A stretch of DNA of 64,000 nt from Limnothrix sp. FACHB-406 (GTDB taxonomy: Bacteria; Cyanobacteriota; Cyanobacteriia; CACIAM-69d), in assembly GCF_014698235.1 (NCBI RefSeq), contig NZ_JACJSP010000001.1:408126-472125 (forward strand), given 5' to 3'. Below are positions 28,218-37,896 of the stretch, one piece after another. Below the pieces are notes generated by a model. The model made no database searches, was not told the DNA's origin, and worked only from the letters and a program-made list of their open reading frames with translations. Both the position numbers and the translations under genes were made by a program. Every line of letters starts with the position of its first letter. Position 1 is the first letter of the stretch.

Positions 28218-30173
28218 CTAGTTGGACTGCTGATTCAGGTAAGCGGCGATCGCCTCATTGATCAGCGCGGTGGCCGACTGTCCCCGATCGGCAGCCAGGG
28301 CCTGCACCGACTTGTACAGCTCATCGCGAATGCCAATGCGATGGCGGGGAGCGGCGCTGCCGTTGCTGGCTCGCTGGCTGTCCTTCTCCGCCTTGGCATC
28401 GATCGGGCGATAGGCCTGCATAAAGTGCCGCAGCGTATCAAACCCGACCCGATGGCAGAAATCGCCAAAGCTTTCGCCCGGTTCGCGCGATCGCTTGAAG
28501 TAAACCAAAATCGGTTCCAGGAACGATTCCAGATCCGTATCCTTCATCCGTTCCGTAAACGTTTGGGCCAAGCGGGTTTGGCTAGGAGAACCCCCGAGCC
28601 AGACTTGGTAGGCATTGGGCGCGCTGCCCACAAAACCCAACTCAGCCATGTAGGGCCGAGCACAACCGTTGGGGCAACCGGTCATCCGAATCACGAAGGA
28701 TTCATCACCCAAGCCCAAGCGCTCCATCAGTGATCGAATGCGCTCCACAAAGCCCGGCAGGGCCCGCTCCGATTCGGTGATCGCCAAGCCGCAAGTGGGC
28801 ATGGCCGGGCAAGCCATCGCCAGCCGCTCTAGGGGATCAATTTGCTCGATCGCCCAAACCCCGCAGTCGGTCAGGATTTTTTCAATGGCGGCTCGATCGC
28901 CCGGCTTAATGTCATAGAACAGCACATTTTGATGGGGAGTCAGCAGCATCGGCAACTGGAACCGTTCCACAATTTGCCGCAGAGCTGATCGCAGCTTGAA
29001 ATCACCCTGGTCACGCACCCGCCCATTTTGGATCGACAGGCCCAAGAACAAATGGCCATCGCCCTGTTCGTGCCAGCCCAAGAAGTCCTCATAGCGCCAG
29101 GCGGGCAGGGGGCGCGCCGGTTCCAGCTTTTTGCCCAAGTAATCTTCCACATGGTCGCGGAACTTGGCCACCCCCCAATCATGCAGCAGGTACTTCATCC
29201 GGGAGTGACGACGATCGAAGCGATCGCCATAGTCCCGTTGCACCGCCACGATCGCCTTCACCAGGCCATAGACATCTGCCGCCGCCACAAAGCCAATTTC
29301 GTCGGCAATGCGGGCGAAGGTTTCTTCCTTGTTGTGGGTACGGCCCAAACCGCCACCGGCATAGACATTGAACCCTTCCAACTCCCCTTGCTCATTGGTG
29401 ATCACCACCAAGCTCAAGTCCTGGGAAAACAGATCCACGGAGTTGTCTCCCGGAACCGTCACCGCGCATTTGAACTTGCGGGGCATGTAGGTTGCGCCAT
29501 AGACCGGCTCTTCCGTGTCCAGGCGCATGGGCGTGGAGCCGTTGCTTTGGCGGGCCGCCTTCACGGCCGGGTCTTCTTCGGCGGAAATGGCCTTTTCCCC
29601 ATCCAGCCAAATTTCGTAGTAGGCCCCCGTTTGCGGCGTGAGCAAGTCCGCAATGTTGTTGGCATAGGCCAGCGCCAGTTGATACTCGGGGCGGTTTTTG
29701 TAGGGCGCTGGTGGGGCCATCACGTTGCGGTTCAGGTCACCGCAAGCGCCGAGGGTTGACCCCATGCTGTTGACGATCGCGGCGATCGTGGCTTTCAGGT
29801 TCTTTTTCAGAATCCCGTGCAACTGAAAGCCCTGACGGGTTGTGGCGCGCAGGGTTTCGTTGCCATATTCACTGGCCAGGCGATCGAGCGTCAGGTATAG
29901 TTGCGGCGGGATGAACCCTCCCGGACTGCGGGTGCGCAACATCATCTGATAGGGCTTTTCCTGGCCCGGCTTTTGCAGGTCTCGATCGACCTGTTGATAG
30001 GAGCCGTGGAATTTCAGGATTTGAATCGCATCATTGGAAAAATAATTGGTGTCCAGCAACAGTTCCGACGCAACGGGTTCCCGGAGAAAGTTGCTTCGTT
30101 CTTTGAGTCCTTCAACTTTCGAGAGACGAGTTTCGGTGGGTGCAGCAACCGGCGAGCTAGCAGATTTGGCCAT
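28218..30173 (-). CDS. sir: Ferredoxin-sulfite reductase with C-terminal ribbon-helix-helix-like extension
   Basis: Six-electron reduction of sulfite to sulfide with ferredoxin, in assimilatory sulfur metabolism. 651 residues. The siroheme/[4Fe-4S] ligands are visible as Cys455 and Cys461 (ACPAMPTCG) and Cys500 and Cys504 ([10 protein letters not shown]). The N-terminal half has the expected [10 protein letters not shown] and RQGFQLHG motifs. After the reductase ends near residue 590, a linker leads to about 610-648 ([16 protein letters not shown], then [14 protein letters not shown]), which has the strand-helix-helix look of CopG/Arc DNA-binding domains. The ATG at 30173 is preferred; the frame is open to 30275. 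Confidence 0.96.
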   Translation of the reverse strand: MAKSASSPVAAPTETRLSKVEGLKERSNFLREPVASELLLDTNYFSNDAIQILKFHGSYQQVDRDLQKPGQEKPYQMMLRTRSPGGFIPPQLYLTLDRLASEYGNETLRATTRQGFQLHGILKKNLKATIAAIVNSMGSTLGACGDLNRNVMAPPAPYKNRPEYQLALAYANNIADLLTPQTGAYYEIWLDGEKAISAEEDPAVKAARQSNGSTPMRLDTEEPVYGATYMPRKFKCAVTVPGDNSVDLFSQDLSLVVITNEQGELEGFNVYAGGGLGRTHNKEETFARIADEIGFVAAADVYGLVKAIVAVQRDYGDRFDRRHSRMKYLLHDWGVAKFRDHVEDYLGKKLEPARPLPAWRYEDFLGWHEQGDGHLFLGLSIQNGRVRDQGDFKLRSALRQIVERFQLPMLLTPHQNVLFYDIKPGDRAAIEKILTDCGVWAIEQIDPLERLAMACPAMPTCGLAITESERALPGFVERIRSLMERLGLGDESFVIRMTGCPNGCARPYMAELGFVGSAPNAYQVWLGGSPSQTRLAQTFTERMKDTDLESFLEPILVYFKRSREPGESFGDFCHRVGFDTLRHFMQAYRPIDAKAEKDSQRASNGSAAPRHRIGIRDELYKSVQALAADRGQSATALINEAIAAYLNQQSN

Positions 30174-30325
30174 GAGTCCAGCAGTGGCAAATAAGGGGGG
30201 ATTGAATGCCCCGTAAGTCGATCGAGATATCGGAGAATTGATACTCCATCCTACCATTGGCTCGGTAGGATCCACGATCCATCACTATTCACTGTAGGGC
30301 TTAGGCGGGTTGAGTTGCGCGGATG

Positions 30326-31531
30326 TTAACGGAAAAACTCAGTTGGGGTCTGTCGATCGCGCTGAAACTCCTGCCAACACCAGTTCACAAACCCAAAGTA
30401 ACGATCGCGAAACACATCGGGACTGAAGGACTGGGCATGGCGGTGAATCGCCTCAGCACTCAGGCGCGATCGATAGTCTTCAAAGGCCGTCACCGCCGCC
30501 GCGATCGCCTCGCTGGTTTGTTGCTCAAACAGCAACCCCGTGCCCGTTTTGGGATCCTGGCGACAGTCACGCACCGTTTCGCCGGTTCCCCCCTGGGCAA
30601 AGGCAATTACGGGCGTGCCGCAGGCCTGGGCTTCCACGGGCGCAATCCCAAAATCCTCAAACGCCGCATAGACAAAGGCCCGGGCCTGGGCCATGGCTTG
30701 GGCCACCACTGCGTCCGGCTGCTCGCCCAACAGTTGCACGTTGGACTGAGCCTGTTCGCGCAAGGATTCCAGCATCGGCCCGCCCCCAATCACCATCAGG
30801 GGCAATCCCAGTTGATTGAACGCCTCCACAATCAAGTCCACCCGCTTGTAGGGCACTAGCCTGGTAACGCAGAGGTAATAGTCATCCTTGGTGGTTTGCA
30901 GGGGGAATCGATCAACCTGTACCGGCGGGTAAATCACCTCCGCCCGCCGTCGATAGCAGCGCCAAATTCGATTGGCCGTGGTGCGGGAGTTGGCCGCAAA
31001 AAAATCAACCCGATTCGCCGCCAGCACATCCCACAACCGCAACCGATGCAGCAAATAGCGGGTGAGCCAGCCGATTGGGCCACGACCCGATCGACTGCCC
31101 GCCAAATAATCATGGGTCAAGTCCCAGGCATAGCGCATGGGCGCATGGCAATAGCAAACATGCAACTGATGGGCCGCCACCAGCGCCCCCTTCGCCACCG
31201 CATGGGAAGAGGACAGAATGATGTCATAGGCTCGCAGGTCTAATTGCTCGATCGCCAAGGGCCAAAGGGGCAAATAGCGCTGCACTCCACGAATGGCTCC
31301 CGGAAAGCGCTGCAAAAAGGTATGGCCGATCGCTCGGCCATACAAGTAACTTTCAGAATTGCTAGACTCGAAATCGATCAGCGCGTGCAAAGCCACCGGT
31401 TCCGGCAACCAGCGATCGAGCTGGGTCACCATTTCCCGCACCACCAACTCAGACCCCCCCGTGGCCAGCGGAGTTAACCATTCATGCACCAGGGCATAGC
31501 GGCGATCGCATGGAATCATGGGGTGATGCAT
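30326..31531 (-). CDS. Family 4 glycosyltransferase
   Basis: GT-B fold retaining glycosyltransferase of about 401 residues. The N-terminal domain begins YALVHEWLTPLATGGSE. The C-terminal donor-binding domain shows VIGGGPMLESLREQA and the EX7E motif in FGIAPVEAQACGTPVIAF. Such enzymes extend cell-surface polysaccharides or glycolipids. No other polysaccharide genes are adjacent, so donor and acceptor are unknown. The start is either the ATG at 31531 or the one at 31519, which has AGGA 11 bp upstream. It is preceded by a 240-bp gap without obvious features and then murB. Confidence 0.9.
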   Translation of the reverse strand: MHHPMIPCDRRYALVHEWLTPLATGGSELVVREMVTQLDRWLPEPVALHALIDFESSNSESYLYGRAIGHTFLQRFPGAIRGVQRYLPLWPLAIEQLDLRAYDIILSSSHAVAKGALVAAHQLHVCYCHAPMRYAWDLTHDYLAGSRSGRGPIGWLTRYLLHRLRLWDVLAANRVDFFAANSRTTANRIWRCYRRRAEVIYPPVQVDRFPLQTTKDDYYLCVTRLVPYKRVDLIVEAFNQLGLPLMVIGGGPMLESLREQAQSNVQLLGEQPDAVVAQAMAQARAFVYAAFEDFGIAPVEAQACGTPVIAFAQGGTGETVRDCRQDPKTGTGLLFEQQTSEAIAAAVTAFEDYRSRLSAEAIHRHAQSFSPDVFRDRYFGFVNWCWQEFQRDRQTPTEFFR

Positions 31532-31775
31532 CCTGACAGGGGCTGAGTTGATGGGTTGACGGGGCGGGAATCATGCCCGTTGCTGCCTAGGGGCGCTGGC
31601 TTTGGTTGAATGGATCACACCGATCGAACGCCGCTCAAGAGCCGATCAAATGCCGATACACTGATCGATCGAGCCTTGGCCCCGTGACGCGAAGCCCCGC
31701 AACAGGCGATCGCGTCAACGCCCACTCAAGGGCGCTGGGGCGGTGCTGGCCAGTGAAAAGCAGTACCAGACAGCG

Positions 31776-32699
31776 TTAAACGGCGCAAAATGGCCCCAAC
31801 ATCCGCACCTCCGGCTCCAGAAGCACATCCCAACGGCTGTACACCTCATTTCGGACACAATCAATCAGATTAAAAATGTCCGCAGCTGTGGCGTTATCGC
31901 GGTTCAAGATGAAGTTCGCGTGCATTTGGGCCACTTCCGCGCCCCCAATGCGATGCCCCTTCAAGCCCGACTGCTCAATCAGCCAGCCGGCCTTGCGGGG
32001 TTCCGGATTGCGGAACACGCTGCCGCAACTGGGCAGATGGTAGGGCTGGGTAGCGTGGCGGCGCTCCAGGTGCTCGCGAGTTTGGGCTTGCAGGGCTAGG
32101 GAGTCGTGGCCGGGCTGGAGTTGGAAGGTGGCTTCCGTGACCAGTTGGCTGTCTCCTTGCAGGCTGGAAGTGCGATAGCTGTAGCCCAAATCCGCTGCCG
32201 ATCGGTGTTGGATTTGACCCGTTTGGGGAGCCAAAACGGTGGCTTGCAACAACACGTCACGAATTTCGCTGCCATGGGCCCCAGCGTTCATGACAATGCT
32301 GCCGCCGATGCTACCAGGAATGCCCACCGACCATTCCAGACCGCCCCAGCCCAGATAGGCCGCTTTCCAGGCCAAGGCGGCCATGGATACGCCAGCGCCG
32401 GCTGTGATCCTGGCGTTTTCTCGATCGATCTGGATCCGCCGTAGATAGCGTGTGCCAATGGTTAAACCCGAAATGCCCCGATCGCTGATCAAAAGGTTGG
32501 ATCCCGCCCCCAAAAGGGTCACGGGAACACTATTGCGATCGGCCCACTCAAAGCACTCGTATAAATCATCAAGGGTTTTGGGAGCGGCATACCATTCGGC
32601 TGGCCCCCCAACCCGAAAAGAGGTAAACCGCGCTAGGGAGACATTGGACTGAATCAGGCTACCCGTCTTTGTGGCGGGTGAGTGCAGTTGAGTCACCAT
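31776..32699 (-). CDS. murB: UDP-N-acetylenolpyruvoylglucosamine reductase
   Basis: FAD enzyme that reduces UDP-GlcNAc-enolpyruvate to UDP-MurNAc in the cytoplasm. 307 residues. FAD-binding features are FTSFRVGGPAEW, LGAGSNLLISD and GIPGSIGGSIVMNAGA. The catalytic Ser is in SCGSVFRNP and the C-terminal Glu in LEPEVRMLG. It lacks the extra domain of type I MurB, so it is type II. The true start is the ATG at 32699; the open frame to 32891 reads into the 13-bp repeat array. It lies downstream of murC on the same strand after 364 bp. Confidence 0.97.
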   Translation of the reverse strand: MVTQLHSPATKTGSLIQSNVSLARFTSFRVGGPAEWYAAPKTLDDLYECFEWADRNSVPVTLLGAGSNLLISDRGISGLTIGTRYLRRIQIDRENARITAGAGVSMAALAWKAAYLGWGGLEWSVGIPGSIGGSIVMNAGAHGSEIRDVLLQATVLAPQTGQIQHRSAADLGYSYRTSSLQGDSQLVTEATFQLQPGHDSLALQAQTREHLERRHATQPYHLPSCGSVFRNPEPRKAGWLIEQSGLKGHRIGGAEVAQMHANFILNRDNATAADIFNLIDCVRNEVYSRWDVLLEPEVRMLGPFCAV

Positions 32700-32866
32700 A
32701 GGTTCAAAATTGCAACAAACAGATTGCGACAAGGGATTGCAACAAACGAATTGCGAATTGCGATTAGAAACTGCAACTAGGGAGGATGCAGTGAACTGGT
32801 GCAAGGAAGCCGAGAGGCGGAACCGAACCAGAGCACTAGGAGCTGCAACCAAGACCCGCAACCCAG

Positions 32867-32944
32867 ATCCAAAATCGAAATCCAGAATCAAGATCCAAAA
32901 TCAAGCTCCAGAATCGAAATTCAAAATCAAGCTCCAGAGCCTAG
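32867..32944. repeat. 13-bp tandem array, six units, between murC and murB
   Basis: Units ATCCAAAATCGAA, ATCCAGAATCAAG, ATCCAAAATCAAG, CTCCAGAATCGAA, ATTCAAAATCAAG and CTCCAGAGCCTAG follow without a break. The array lies about 170 bp upstream of the murB start. The remaining gap 32700-33063 carries further ATTGCGA/GCAACAAAC iterations and no gene. Confidence 0.9.
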
Positions 32945-33063
32945 ATGAGCCTAGATATAGAGAACTGGAATGCGATGGAGCGCATCCAAACTCTAAAGGT
33001 CGATTCAAAACGGTTCAGTCAGCGAAGTAGCAACAGCACCCGATCGGGCAATGCACCCGCAGA

Positions 33064-34605
33064 TTAGAGAGCGCTACTGGTTTTGCAATCATCTGTGGCC
33101 CGATCGGCCCGAGCTGCCAAATCCTTCAGCACCGAAGGCACGATTTGATTGAGATTCCCCGCACCCAAAAAGAGGGCCAGGTCACCCGGTTGGAGAGCCG
33201 CAGACAGAAATTGGTGTGTGTTGTCGAGCGAGCCGCAATAGGACACTTCGGGATGGTAGGCCGCCACCCGATCGGCCAAGGTTTGGCCGCTGAGTCCTGG
33301 AACCTGTTTCTCACCAGCGGCATAAATATCCGCAATGGCCACTAAATCTGCATCCTGAAATGATTGGGCAAACTCCTCAAGAAAGGTTTGGGTGCGACTG
33401 TAGCGGTGGGGCTGAAAAATTGCCACTACTCGCGATTGCCCTGCTTGGGCGCTCAACCGTTGGCGAGCCGCGGCCAAGGTGGCGCGAATTTCGCTCGGAT
33501 GGTGTGCGTAGTCGTCATACAGGGCGATTCCCCCCTCGGTGCCCCGATGCTCGAAGCGACGCTGGGCCCCCTGAAAGCCCGCCAATCCTTCGGCAATTTG
33601 GGCAAAGTCCAACCCCAAGTCCCGACCCACGGCCACGGCAGCCAGGGCATTGCTGAGATTGTGCTGGCCCATCAGTTGCAGTTGGATTTCCCCGAGCACC
33701 TCCCCACGTTCTAGCACTGTGGCTGTCACACCCTGGGCCGTATATTGGGGGTTCAGCACGGTGTAATCGGCCACGCGATCGGGATCAAGGCTGTAGGAAA
33801 TATCGGGTTTGAGGCGATCGCGCAGCGTGGGACAGTCCAAACACCCCACCCAGCGTTGGCAATTGTGGGTAAACTGCTCAAAGATTTCGACCACCCCATC
33901 AAGCGACTGGTAATGATCGGGGTGGTCGAGTTCAATGTTGGTGATAACGCCGAGTTCCGCAGAAAGCTTAATCAGTGAGCCATCGGACTCATCCGCCTCC
34001 GCCACCAGGTAAGGGCCCTGGCCTAAGCGCGCATTGCCCTCCCAAGCGCCCACCTCGCCGCCCACAATGATGGTGGGATCAATGCCTGCCTGGAGCAGCA
34101 TGTAACCAATCAGGCTGCTGGTGGTGGTTTTGCCGTGGGTTCCGGCAACGGCGATCCCCCGCGATCGGCTGATCAACGCCGCCAGCAGGTCTGAACGATG
34201 CAAAATTGGACAACCCAGCTCCACAGCCGCTTGATATTCCGGGTTTTCTGCCTGAATCGCCGTTGAACAGACAACCTGCGGCAGGGCTTGCGGTGCGGTG
34301 GAGTGCGCTTCGGTCTCGGGAACCGTGGCTAGGGCCGTTGCCGCCAGGGGAACATCCGAGGCCAGCGCGGGAGGAGTTGCAAAAGGCACACCAGAACGAA
34401 AGGCATCGAAGTTCGTTGCGGATTGTTGCCAAAAAATCTGAGCACCTAGTTGTTCCAGGCGTTGGGTAATATGGCTCGATCGCGCGTCCGATCCAGAAAC
34501 GGGGATCTTCTGCTTGACCAGAATATACGCGAGAGCCGACATGCCGATGCCACCGATGCCAATAAAGTGGAAAGGCCTTCCGCTAAAATCCACAAGATTC
34601 GGCAT
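33064..34605 (-). CDS. murC: UDP-N-acetylmuramate--L-alanine ligase
   Basis: Adds L-alanine to UDP-MurNAc. 513 residues, slightly longer than usual. An N-terminal Rossmann domain (HFIGIGGIGMSALA) is followed by the ATP site GTHGKTTTSS near 155 and the central motif YDDYAHHPSEIRATL. Between about residues 67 and 108 there is an Ala/Pro/Thr-rich insertion before VVCSTAIQ, where the family normally continues directly; it is probably a surface loop. The ATG at 34605 has GAGGAG upstream. It is probably transcribed with murB, although the 364-bp gap leaves room for a separate promoter. Confidence 0.97.
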   Translation of the reverse strand: MPNLVDFSGRPFHFIGIGGIGMSALAYILVKQKIPVSGSDARSSHITQRLEQLGAQIFWQQSATNFDAFRSGVPFATPPALASDVPLAATALATVPETEAHSTAPQALPQVVCSTAIQAENPEYQAAVELGCPILHRSDLLAALISRSRGIAVAGTHGKTTTSSLIGYMLLQAGIDPTIIVGGEVGAWEGNARLGQGPYLVAEADESDGSLIKLSAELGVITNIELDHPDHYQSLDGVVEIFEQFTHNCQRWVGCLDCPTLRDRLKPDISYSLDPDRVADYTVLNPQYTAQGVTATVLERGEVLGEIQLQLMGQHNLSNALAAVAVGRDLGLDFAQIAEGLAGFQGAQRRFEHRGTEGGIALYDDYAHHPSEIRATLAAARQRLSAQAGQSRVVAIFQPHRYSRTQTFLEEFAQSFQDADLVAIADIYAAGEKQVPGLSGQTLADRVAAYHPEVSYCGSLDNTHQFLSAALQPGDLALFLGAGNLNQIVPSVLKDLAARADRATDDCKTSSAL

Positions 34606-35177
34606 TGCCGCTCCTCAAAACACCACACCAACAATCACGCCATATCATATCAGCAACGGTCAAATTGCCGCAGAGAAGCGTTGATCCTCCTGAAACCAGC
34701 CTGGGCTGTGGGTTTCGGCGAACGATTGCGGCCTGAAATCTGACGAATTTCTTGCGAATTTAACCCATTTTGATGGGGAACAGCCCAATTGGCCCGATCG
34801 ACCCAGAAGGGTGTTTGAGGGGTCTCAGCCAAGCCTCCAGCAGACCTCCAGCAGACCTTAACCAAGCCCAAACCCAGTGTTTTGCGATCGCCCCACCGAG
34901 TCTCATTCCCAGTGGCCATCACTCACTTCGAGGTCAAACAGCAACCAGCGATCATGATCCCCGCAAAAATTCTGCAAAATCCGTTGCGATTAGTTTGGGA
35001 TTGGGCCGGGATCGATGGTTAAATGTGGGCACATTGCTGGCATGATGGCTTGGCACTTGTCAGGCGATCGCTTGGGGCAGCTTTTCGTGTGCTCGCCCTC
35101 TGTTTTGGGGGGATCGATCGACCCGATCAACCCCGCCTCAGTTCCCAGAATCAGATCGTGCAGTTAGCCTGTAACAT
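34606..35177. other. Intergenic region upstream of murC, no gene seen
   Basis: Only weak open frames without family character or ribosome sites occur, including a plus-strand frame at about 34.77-35.05 kb. A duplicated CCTCCAGCAGA lies near 34838-34860. It must contain the murC promoter and may contain the start of gap2 transcription. Confidence 0.55.
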
Positions 35178-35333
35178 ATGATTTTGGGTACAATCAACGC
35201 CTTCAAGTCGCGGGCGGGCAGTCCGAGACTCGAAACAGACGCAGAGGTCAGCGCCAGCCTGGTTCGCCAGCGTGCCGCCGACGAAGCGTCAACCCGTGGT
35301 CTAGTTGAGCAACTTCAGTGGTTGCTGAATTAG
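35178..35333 (+). pseudogene. Relic open frame related to the 21.8-kb transposon remnant
   Basis: A 51-codon frame from an ATG at 35178 encodes KSRAGSPRLETDAEVSASLV and continues to a TAG at 35331-35333. The segment 35207-35300 matches, with several differences, the reverse complement of about 21768-21850, where the same frame is broken by a stop. It is probably the 3' end of a transposon (tnpB-like) gene. It lies in the leader region of gap2, 84 bp before its start codon. Confidence 0.45.
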
Positions 35334-35416
35334 GGCTGGCAATCCCGCTCCGAAAACGTGGGAAAAACGTCAACTATTTCCTTAATACACCCTAAAGCAC
35401 GCGAGGGCATAGCATA

Positions 35417-36430
35417 GTGATTAGAGTCGCCATTAACGGTTTTGGCCGAATCGGTCGTAACTTCTTAAGATGCTGGTTGACCCGCCAAGATAGCCAGCTC
35501 GAACTGGTGGGCATTAACGATACGTCCGACCCCAAGACGAATGCTCATCTGCTCAAGTACGACACGATGCTCGGCAAGCTAAATGCCGACATTCAGGCTG
35601 ACGAAAATTCCATTACCGTCAACGGCAAAACGATCAAATGCGTGTCTGATCGGGATCCGCTCAAGTTGCCCTGGGCCGAGTGGGGCATTGACCTGATCAT
35701 TGAATCGACAGGCGTATTTGTTAGCGAAGAAGGCGCTTCTAAGCACATCCAAGCCGGTGCTAAGAAAGTCCTGATCACCGCTCCGGGCAAGGGTGACGGT
35801 GTTGGCACGTTCGTGATGGGCGTGAACGACAGCGACTACGACCACGACAAATTCAACATCGTTAGTAACGCGAGCTGCACCACCAACTGCTTGGCTCCCG
35901 TGGTGAAGGTGTTGCATGAGAACTTTGGCATCATCAAAGGCACCATGACCACCACCCACAGCTACACTGGCGACCAACGGTTGCTGGATGCCAGCCACCG
36001 GGATGTGCGTCGGGCCCGTGCTGCGGCCATGAACATTGTGCCCACCTCCACGGGTGCTGCCAAGGCTGTGGCCCTGGTGTTGCCGGAAATGAAGGGCAAA
36101 CTGAACGGGATCGCCATGCGCGTGCCGACCCCGAACGTTTCGGTGGTGGACTTTGTGGCCCAAGTGGAAAAGAGCACGATCGCCGAGCAGGTGAACGAAG
36201 TGCTGAAGGCCGCTGCTGAAAACGGCCTGAAGGGCATTTTGGAATACAGCGATCTGCCGTTGGTTTCCTCGGACTACAAGGGAACCGATGCTTCCTCGAT
36301 CGTGGATGCTAGCCTGACCTTGGTGCTGGGCGGCGACATGGTGAAGGTCATCGCTTGGTATGACAACGAGTGGGGCTACAGCCAGCGCGTTGTGGACTTG
36401 GCGGAACTGGTTGCCCGCAAGTGGAAGTAG
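35417..36430 (+). CDS. gap2: Glyceraldehyde-3-phosphate dehydrogenase, Gap2-type (NAD(P)-linked, Calvin cycle)
   Basis: Reduces 1,3-bisphosphoglycerate with NADPH or NADH in the Calvin cycle. 337 residues. INGFGRIGR is at 6-14 and the catalytic Cys154 is in SNASCTTNC. The coenzyme-selectivity segment reads [18 protein letters not shown], the Ala-Ser form typical of NADPH-using plastid and cyanobacterial enzymes. There is no CP12-like C-terminal extension, so redox control would come from separate CP12. The start is a GTG at 35417 with GAGG 10 bp upstream. A strong terminator follows. Confidence 0.97.
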   Translation: MIRVAINGFGRIGRNFLRCWLTRQDSQLELVGINDTSDPKTNAHLLKYDTMLGKLNADIQADENSITVNGKTIKCVSDRDPLKLPWAEWGIDLIIESTGVFVSEEGASKHIQAGAKKVLITAPGKGDGVGTFVMGVNDSDYDHDKFNIVSNASCTTNCLAPVVKVLHENFGIIKGTMTTTHSYTGDQRLLDASHRDVRRARAAAMNIVPTSTGAAKAVALVLPEMKGKLNGIAMRVPTPNVSVVDFVAQVEKSTIAEQVNEVLKAAAENGLKGILEYSDLPLVSSDYKGTDASSIVDASLTLVLGGDMVKVIAWYDNEWGYSQRVVDLAELVARKWK

Positions 36431-36508
36431 TTTCCAAAGGCTTCAGCTAGCTACTCGATCTTGCAATGTTCTGTAGCTAGTCTTCGCTAGTAGTTTTTTG
36501 AATCATGC

Positions 36509-36543
36509 GGGAGGCAGGATGTTATATTCTGCCTCCCTTTTTT
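36509..36543 (+). terminator. Intrinsic terminator of gap2
   Basis: 9-bp stem GGGAGGCAG (36509-36517) and CTGCCTCCC (36529-36537), followed by six T residues, 79 bp after the gap2 stop codon. The rest of the gap to 36790 holds a decayed half (AAGCCCCTTGTCTT near 36717) of the palindrome family and no gene. Confidence 0.9.
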
Positions 36544-36790
36544 GATTGTTGATGAATCTATTTTGGGGTCTTGACTTAGAAGAGGTCTGAAAAGCATTTT
36601 TTGGCACAGATCAAGCAATAATCATCATTTAGCCCAAAACCCTAGATCTGCCGTTAGTGGATCGTGGGGAGCAAGATGCTCAAGCTCCTTGTTACGACGA
36701 CTGGGGCACGGAACCTAAGCCCCTTGTCTTCGCTGGCTTGCAAGATCTGAAAGGTTAGCCATTTAGGCTTTTCAGAGATCCTCTAAAATG

Positions 36791-37465
36791 TCACGACTTA
36801 GCCTGAAGAATACCCAGCAAAATGGCGATCAGGTCGTCTAGATTGCCAGGAATTGTATAGGCATTCAGGTCTTTATAAATCGCTTGGCTAGCGCGATCGA
36901 GTTGGCCAAAAACCCAAACATTCCCGATCGTCACGGCTCCGTATAACCAGGGTTGGCCAGGGGCGATCGCCCGATCTAAGGCAATTAATTCAACGGCTAA
37001 TTGGTTAAAACCGCGCTCTAAATCGCCCTTTTTCGCTTCAATAATCAGCATTTGATCCGCTGCCTTGAGGCAATAGTCTACAGTTCCACTGAGGTTTTCA
37101 CCACCATTGAGGCTATATTCCACTTCAATTTCGATCGGGGCGTAGTCGAGTAATTCCAACAACAGGGGTGCAATATAAAATTCTCGTTTGGCCGTTTCCG
37201 AAGTCAACGAAATGAAGGGCAGTTTTTGGGTGTAGGTGGCACGGAGGCGAGATTGCTCCGTCAGGCTTACGCCATCACTCGGCCGGAGGGTTTGCGTCGC
37301 AGCCGCACCGCTGGATTGCTGCCAGCGGGGGAGATTGAGGGGCTGAAGATGGTAGGAACAACCAAAATATTCAACCAGCTCGCGGGTAGAAATATTGAGG
37401 TCGAAGTAGTCGGAAAAGGTATATCGACGATCGGGGTTTAAGAGGGGGGCTAGGCGATTGGGCAT
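36791..37465 (-). CDS. Putative PD-(D/E)XK-fold protein
   Basis: 224 residues, a cyanobacterial-type hypothetical. A nuclease-fold core is suggested by GTVDYCLKAADQMLIIEAKKGD at about 125-146 (shown in part): an Asp, then a hydrophobic strand ending Glu-Ala-Lys, the classic D-(X)n-EXK pattern. An upstream helix (REFYIAPLLLELLDYAP) fits the fold. It could act on DNA or be a non-catalytic relative; no methylase or toxin partner is adjacent. Its 3' end converges with gap2. The frame is intact. Confidence 0.75.
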   Translation of the reverse strand: MPNRLAPLLNPDRRYTFSDYFDLNISTRELVEYFGCSYHLQPLNLPRWQQSSGAAATQTLRPSDGVSLTEQSRLRATYTQKLPFISLTSETAKREFYIAPLLLELLDYAPIEIEVEYSLNGGENLSGTVDYCLKAADQMLIIEAKKGDLERGFNQLAVELIALDRAIAPGQPWLYGAVTIGNVWVFGQLDRASQAIYKDLNAYTIPGNLDDLIAILLGILQAKS

Positions 37466-37531
37466 GGTGTTTTGGCAACCAAGTTAGGAGTGATCCAATA
37501 GCCCGATCGTCGCACGACCGACGAAGGACAA

Positions 37532-37807
37532 TTACTGTTCAACCATTGAGGTCTCATTGGATTGGGGTTGGGGAATATTCAGCAAGGGCAACCGATCGCC
37601 CCGAAAGATTTCTTCCGCTAATTCTCCTAATTCTGCCGTTGCCGTTGCCAACATCCGAATCCCCACAAAACCAGTCAAAACGGGCAAGACGGCCATACTC
37701 AACATCCATTCCGGTGTCGGTAAACAACGGCTCAGGGCCTGGCTGCTCCAAGTGGGGCGATCGGGCGTTGGTTGAGAACCGGGGGAATTGGGATTGGTTG
37801 CAGGCAT
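37532..37807 (-). CDS. Small membrane protein, unknown
   Basis: 91 residues. A Pro/Ser-rich N-terminus is followed by one hydrophobic segment (MLSMAVLPVLTGFVGIRML, about 33-52) and an acidic amphipathic stretch (ELGELAEEIFRGDRLPLL). I do not recognise it beyond a general cyanobacterial look. The start is the ATG at 37807; the open frame to 37888 runs toward the methyltransferase stop codon at 37897. Same strand as and downstream of the methyltransferase, so possibly co-transcribed. Confidence 0.65.
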   Translation of the reverse strand: MPATNPNSPGSQPTPDRPTWSSQALSRCLPTPEWMLSMAVLPVLTGFVGIRMLATATAELGELAEEIFRGDRLPLLNIPQPQSNETSMVEQ

Positions 37808-37896
37808 AGGACAATATCTCTGAGTTATCTCTGAGTTCAAATCAACCGTCAGACAAGCCAGAAACGCTGAAAATCGAGCAATTTCCAACGAAAGCG

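Noticed and set aside
20822..32944. Tandem arrays as CRISPR
   Set aside because: Units are 11-14 bp, directly abutting and degenerate, with no spacers and no cas genes nearby.
34770..35045. 91-codon plus-strand frame upstream of gap2
   Set aside because: No ribosome site, Pro/Ser-rich random composition, and overlap with the murC promoter region.
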